64,000 bases of DNA from Polytrichum commune (lineage: Eukaryota; Streptophyta; Polytrichopsida; Polytrichales; Polytrichaceae), in NCBI GenBank assembly GCA_950295325.1, contig OX485804.1, forward strand, positions 48,606,001 through 48,670,000, given 5' to 3'. Below are positions 58,893 to 64,000 of the stretch, piece by piece. Both the position numbers and the translations under genes were made by a program. How positions within the stretch are numbered: the stretch's first letter is position 1; each line of letters starts with the position of its first letter. The notes under the pieces are model-generated. The model had not been told where the DNA came from and made no database searches. It was given only the letters and a program-made list of their open reading frames with translations.

Positions 58893-60939
58893 ATTGAATA
58901 AAGCATCAGTTCAAGCACCCTCTACATTACAATATATGAGCCTTATGTGGTCACTCTTCTTAATCAGATGCCTATATATGTGTGGTATATGACAAGGGTT
59001 GTAGTTGAGAATGAACACCAAAAAGACACATTACAATGAGACTAAACTATGCTTGCATAGCATGCTAACCGTATTAAGTTCAGTAGTTGACACGATTAGG
59101 AAAGCATGGGTGATCACTTGAAGAGAAAGATAATATTCCCTTTGGCCTCTCTCACGACTTTTGTATCTCAACTCCAATCAGTGTTCAAGATTGAAGCCCT
59201 CATATGAGTTTCATTTTGAAGGGCTCTCCAATTTCAGCCCTTCAGTTGACGCGTTGGTTCAAATCCAAGACGTCAATCCAAGAATATAGAAATGAAACAC
59301 AAAACTCATATGAAACTTGTGCATGAATTATATGGTACATGTTTCCAGTACTATATGAAGAATTAAGAATCAACCACGTAACTCCACTTCTTGTAGTGAC
59401 AGTGCCCTACACTTGTTGGTTCTTGTGACAAGCAGATCACATTGAGGACTTCATGTGACATCTTCATTTTCAATTTGGGGTCGCGTTTTGAAGGGCTGTT
59501 TGGAGAGAGGTATATTCTGAAGGCCCAAATCACGTTTGACGGGCATTAAAGACTTTGATCTTGAACACACTGACTCCAACCCTAAAATCGAACGACCGTC
59601 TTCTTGATTTGCAAGTGCTAAGCGGATGAGACAAGCTCGTTTCCTTTCCGATCCGATCCAATCCAATCCAGCAGCCTCAGATGCCATTGGAGGTGGAAGC
59701 GGCCAGAATACGGCCACATACAGTACCTTCCCAGATCTAGGAGCCATGGTGAGAAACAAGTAAGCAAGCAAGCAAGCAACATTGGCCTCCATGGTACGAG
59801 CAAGGTCCTGCTTGGATATTCTCTTTTGTGCTTATCTCATCAGCAACGCTGAACTTATTAAGTCACCAGGGGTCTACACACCCCCAAAAAAAAATGCCCC
59901 TGGTGTCACTTGTCAGCCGCTTATTGGCTCGCCCACTTCATTGGCACTGTGCGATCTTTAAAGTCAGGGAATGGGATTGCGTTTGGTGCGAGACCGAATT
60001 GAAGCTCGCCTGCTAATAAAGGGTGGGCAGGCGGAAAGGATAACGCAGCAGTCCCTCTTGACCAGGATCAAATCCCAATCCTTCCAACTCTACAGACGAT
60101 TTCGACTGTTGGAACTTGGATAGGGTGGGGAGTTTATCTCATCACCATTTATTTTAGGCACAAAATCAACGAATTCATTGCAAATGCCATTTCAAATATA
60201 AGCACGCTCCGCTCCGACAAACTCTGGGCGCAGACGGAAACTCCGGGCTCAGTGTGTTAAAGGCACCCATTGAAGGCCCTCTGGCCCAAGATCCGCGGAG
60301 ATTTCTGCATGTAATCGGTCAAACTCCTGGTGTTTCCAAGTCCCAGCCGGTCACATGTTGTGTGATCTTTCGGTTCTCCTTTTACTAAATTGGGTATATT
60401 CCAAAGCTTCCTCTAAAACGATCGGTGTGTTTTCTGAAGTCTTGAGCTTCAACCGGTTCATCTGTAACTAGCGGTCGGTTCGCCACATTCGTTAATCTAA
60501 CCATTCCATGTAACGTTAAGATGATCATGTCTCACACAAATCACATTTTAAACTCCAAGAGCTATCAAATTTCGGGAATCTTAGTGTAAGAAAGCTGTGA
60601 GGGCTTTCTGCCACTGGCCTCTACCATAGTCAAGGAGAGCGGACTAAAGGATGTGATGGAGTTCAGCAACCGCCCACTTGTCTAGATTGAAGATTCAGTG
60701 ATGGTGCTCTCTCTCCAAACGACGAGAAGAGCTGCACTGCGAAGACTTAGTTAGATAACAAGGTATGTGGGTGTAATTCAGTTCGTTTTTCATGTTCTCC
60801 AACTTCTACCGATTAGATTTCCACAAGGAACCTTGTGTTACATTAGCAAATCTGCGATGGAGTATAAGCAAAGAATGGATCGAAACTCGAACTTCCCTTG
60901 ATTCAATTATGGTTTTCAGAAGTGCATGTTTGTTGATTC
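58893..60939. other. Lower-repeat stretch with an unrecognised ORF
   Basis: It contains a reversed partial repeat C (58930-59110). A 113-codon minus frame at 59451-59792 begins MEANVACLLAYLFLTMAPRS and has a hydrophobic N-terminus, but I cannot assign it. The region 59450-60700 is GC-richer with fewer repeats and is the most plausible place in the window for host exons or UTR. No complete gene model can be supported. The segment 60270-60480 is a diverged copy of 63330-63540. Confidence 0.3.
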
Positions 60940-61150
60940 CTCAACTAAATACATAAGGTACACCCAATTGTGTTCACTATTGAGTGTGAACTAGTTAATA
61001 AAAACTTGAAGACGCAGTCCAATCTCTACTAAAAGATATGTCTGTATGTTGTTTGTTCTCTGATCCTCACCAAATCATACAGAAAATCGAACATAGGTGT
61101 CCGATTGAGAAAAGTAACCGAGTAAAACCCGCGCACTTCAACCACCTCCT
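60940..61150 (+). repeat. Dispersed repeat family C, copy
   Basis: It carries GACGCAGTCCAATCTCTACT, ACATAGGTGTCCGATTGAGA and AAGTAACCGAGTAAAACCCG, in the same order as 2020-2150. Confidence 0.6.
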
Positions 61151-61481
61151 TGAAGTGTTGTGGGTAAGTTTCCTATCAAACAGACAATGCTCCTGCGAAA
61201 ACAGACAAAGGACCCAGTGACACCACAAAACACCTAGAATGGAATATCTGCAATATTATTTTGTGAAGAGAGCAACATGCAAATTAGGTGTTATTAGGAG
61301 CCTGGGAGAGTGTCTCTTTGAGAGGTTGCAAGGAGTCAATCGCCTCATCCCACTCCTGTTTCTCTCTGCAGGAACGAACTTAAACTTGCGTTGAGTCTCT
61401 TGCCACTTAATGAAGACATGTGCCTTCACATTCAAAGCATTATCTACCGGGCAAAGCATTCCGACTCTTTGTATCGAGGTA

Positions 61482-61999
61482 CAGTGATCTCCCGCTTAAG
61501 TACGCATCCATTTAAGTGCGCATCCCGGTTAAGTGCGCAATTTTTTTGGACAAACGTTCAAGGTTCATACTTCACTGTTTGAACATGTCAAGCATAGTCA
61601 TTTGTCTCGAATGCATGAATTTTTTTATCTTTGACATTCAATGTTAGTTTGTTAGAGTTTTGTTGAAACGTCTCAAACGATCGTCGCAGTTCAACATACA
61701 TCTATCCAGCTTCCGTTTGAACATTGGAGCAAAGCAATTGATCGTCGATGTCGAGGACAGTGTTGTGTAGAGCTTCAAAGCCTTTGAAGTCTGTAGCACT
61801 TTCAAATTCAGCAAATGTCTCGAAGTTGGATTTCGTCATCGATAGGTGATTCTTCTTCAATTCTCATCGTTTCTAGAACTAGAAGGGCATTGAAGACTTC
61901 AATATGGAACACTAGCGATATGAGTAAAGTACTCACCTACCAACTAAGTGTGCGCCAATGGCTCCGGTTCAAAGTGCATACTTAAGCGGGAGATTACTG
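61482..61999 (-). mobile_element. Tigger/pogo-like element, non-autonomous
   Basis: This 518-bp element has ends CAGTGATCTCCCGCTTAAGT and complement ACTTAAGCGGGAGATTACTG, flanked by TA (61480-61481, 62000-62001). A second internal motif, TTAAGTGCGCA, repeats near the left end. A minus-strand coding remnant at about 61640-61880 reads DFKGFEALHNTVLDIDDQLL and, after a stop, YVELRRSFETFQQNSNKL, plausibly the tail of a Tigger transposase. The DDE core is missing. Its TIR differs from 23984-24975, so it is a distinct family. Confidence 0.8.
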
Positions 62000-62077
62000 T
62001 ACCAAAACGAAAAGATAGAGTGCCTTCCTCTTTTGATGTACCAAAACGAAAAGATAGAGTGCCATCCTGTTTTGATG
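62000..62077 (+). repeat. 39-bp tandem duplication next to the Tigger-like element
   Basis: Two 39-bp units begin TACCAAAACGAAAAGATAGA (62000 and 62039) and differ at about two positions. The first unit starts at the TA target duplication of 61482-61999. Confidence 0.9.
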
Positions 62078-63329
62078 GATCACATATGTCATCCCATTTG
62101 TGTTAATTATTGTGCCTAGAATGGTGTTTATATTTTGAACACACAGTCCCATACCACTGTGACACTTGCCATTTGATATTAGTGGTGGTCTCATTGAAAT
62201 CCGCATTCAAAATTAGTGAGAGTGTCATGCATGTGCTTTTGTTGCTCCTTAACCCCCTTGAATGCATTAACGTTCAATTGTACGTATTATATAGAGCTAC
62301 TGGTTGGATACTCGTTAATTTTGTACACTATTTCTAGGGTAAAAGTGTTGATCGTAGTTGGGTCAGGATACCTACAAGTGTTGGACTTTAAACATTAAAT
62401 ACCAAATAATCCACTCCAATTTATGACATAACCTCGCTCAAGGGGAAGAAATTGTAATGTGGGGCCAATAGATCCGGGGACACGATTCTCGAACCTCGCA
62501 CTGTGATTTTGTAGTATCAGATCGAATTTGGATCATTTATGGGAATTGAAACAGAGGTCATCTACTGAACAATGTTATGGACCTCTACACCCAATGTTAT
62601 AATCATCTAGGAAACAACTTCTTTCCCCCTTGCCCATGTAGGGCTTGTTGTCAAATACTTCTTCTCTCACATCGGCTGCACCAACAACTCAATCTCAACA
62701 TCCCATTGAGATTTTCCCTCCTCACGAGGGTGTAAGGTGGATGTGCCCAATTCAATGTTTGATCTTAAACGGACACCTATATTTGAGTGGTGTATGGTTG
62801 GGTGTGAATCTAAGAACACACACCAACAAAGACACATATTAAAAAGAGATTGAATTATGTGCTCAAATCTTGGTAACCTTTCTTCTAGATGTAATAGTTA
62901 AGAAAATTCGGGGGAGGTATATGATCACTTATCAACTCGAACAATCATCACTTTGACATTGAATAGGATCTTTATCTAAACTCTGAAAATTATAAGGATA
63001 GTGACTAGGGGCATGGCTTGGATTTGCTAATCGTCTTGCACTAACGAATAGGGCGCAAGCATGGTCAAGTATACAACTCCATTACCTTGCATAAGTTTAA
63101 GTGAAAGTGGTTCAAAACTATGTACTAACTTTGAATTCTGTGAAGGAAAAATAATAAACATTTGAAAATACACATTATCTACAAAGCCAAGGGGTTTTTT
63201 TGTTTGTAAGTTTCCAATAATTTCTTTTATTTTCCAAATGACATACCTTAGGTGTCTAATTAAGATCACGAGATCCCATAAATCCCACCAACATTACCTT
63301 TTATCAACAGACATGATTTCCCAATGCCT
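62078..63329. other. Intergenic stretch with repeat C pieces
   Basis: Partial repeat C copies lie at 62078-62200 (+), 62740-62990 (-, with CGGACACCTATATTTGAGTG and AAAGAGATTGAATTATGTGC) and about 63236-63290. No gene recognised. Confidence 0.45.
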
Positions 63330-63540
63330 CCAACACAAGTGTCCAGGGAGATTTTTGGGCCACAATCAGTCGATATCCTCGTGTTTCCAAGTCCAACATC
63401 TTACATGTTGCAAGATCTTTCTGTTTTTTCTTTATGAAACTGGCGTACGTTCCATAAATTCCTCTAAAATGATGAGTAGTTTTCCCTGAAGTCTCGAACA
63501 TCAACCGATTCTTTCTCGAACATCAACCAGAACTGGCTGC
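63330..63540 (+). repeat. Diverged copy of 60270-60480
   Basis: Shared blocks in order are GGAGATTT, TGTTTCCAAGTCC, CACATGTTG/TACATGTTG, GATCTTTC, CCTCTAAAA.GAT, and CTGAAGTCT.GA.C.TCAACC. The segment may be a duplicated untranslated region or an old repeat. Confidence 0.55.
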
Positions 63541-64000
63541 TGGTTGCCTGCTCATTGCTCCAACAACGTGATGCACGTGCATCGTACCCTTGGCCCAAAG
63601 CATGATGCTGCTGATGATGAGGAGGAGGAGCATGCAAGCGAGTTCGATCGACGTCGGGAAGCTCTTGAATATTTGGTCACACTCCGAGTGCATGCAACTC
63701 ATCGAAACCCCCCCATGCATGAATCGATTGAATGAATCGATGAATGAGTGAGTGAGTGAATGAATGAATGATCATCAATTAAAGGAAAAGCTACATACAC
63801 TAGCCAAGCAAGTATCCACTTGCCGTGTCTGACAGGAACAATCTTCTGCCGCTGATCTTGCTGCACAGACAGATAGACAGACAGACAGACAGACAGACAG
63901 GCAGGTCGAAGTTTGCAAGCCACTTCACTTAATTATTTAGTTAGCCGGCACCCTCTGAGGAGATACGAGTGGATTTGCATCAATCCAATCCCGCGTTAAT
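63541..64000. other. GC-richer window end with microsatellites and a short ORF
   Basis: A 63-codon plus frame at 63544-63735 has an acidic centre (HDAADDEEEEHASEFDRRRE). It may be chance or an exon and is not recognised. Microsatellites of GAAT/GAGT (about 63727-63772) and GACA (63864-63904) follow. Confidence 0.35.

Noticed and set aside
1-64000. LTR retrotransposons
   Set aside because: No primer-binding site complementary to initiator tRNA, no paired LTRs and no gag-pol motifs were found by eye.

Overview
This 64 kb window looks like nuclear intergenic DNA from a eukaryote, most likely the green-plant lineage. The main pointers are a Stowaway-type MITE with the CTCCCTC terminus, short TTTAGGG-type tracts, a degenerate APE-type LINE, tRNA-derived SINE-like inserts and many TIR elements. 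The species cannot be named from the sequence. The DNA is AT-rich and full of microsatellites and unusually long G or C homopolymers. I find no intact host gene, rRNA or functional tRNA, no CRISPR array and no bacterial-type operon. Nearly all open reading frames are short and lack recognisable domains. The clear exceptions are pieces of transposon proteins.

Layout. 0-12 kb: TIR elements, including a TA-flanked family (161-1120, 1461-1836, 11500-11897). One copy is split by a PIF/Harbinger-like MITE at 449-1049. Two solo right-end fragments, a TIR element at 6954-7528 and a minus-strand SINE near 8345-8555 also lie here. 12-23 kb: two copies of a repeat related to a TA-flanked foldback family, a second SINE, palindromic foldback elements (16411-16702, 20076-20223), and a three-element nest at 21060-22263. 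23-31.5 kb: a decayed minus-strand LINE with ORF1, endonuclease and reverse transcriptase remnants. It is interrupted by a pogo/Tigger-like transposon (23984-24975) and carries a perfect 52-bp inverted repeat (28771-28923). 32-39 kb: tandem arrays with units of about 350, 320, 31 and 180-250 bp, one of them split by a second 602-bp PIF-like MITE (38340-38941). 40-47 kb: a hAT-like MITE with an 8-bp target duplication (40508-40917), a 946-bp TA-flanked element (43777-44722), a third PIF-like MITE and another TA-flanked element. 47-57 kb: mostly featureless DNA, a foldback element at 54247-54602, a foldback element inserted into the terminal repeat of another transposon (54828-55796), and a Stowaway MITE (56093-56343). 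57-64 kb: a LINE C-terminal remnant, a lower-repeat stretch, a second Tigger-like derivative (61482-61999) and a GC-richer, microsatellite-rich end.

The window holds no pathway. Its interest lies in layered transposition: several insertions interrupt recognisable older elements, so target duplications and relative ages can be read directly. The best candidate for an undescribed feature is a group of related PIF/Harbinger-type MITEs. They share GGG-start TIRs containing TTCACA, have 3-bp TWA target duplications, and carry an A-rich tract followed by an internal hairpin.
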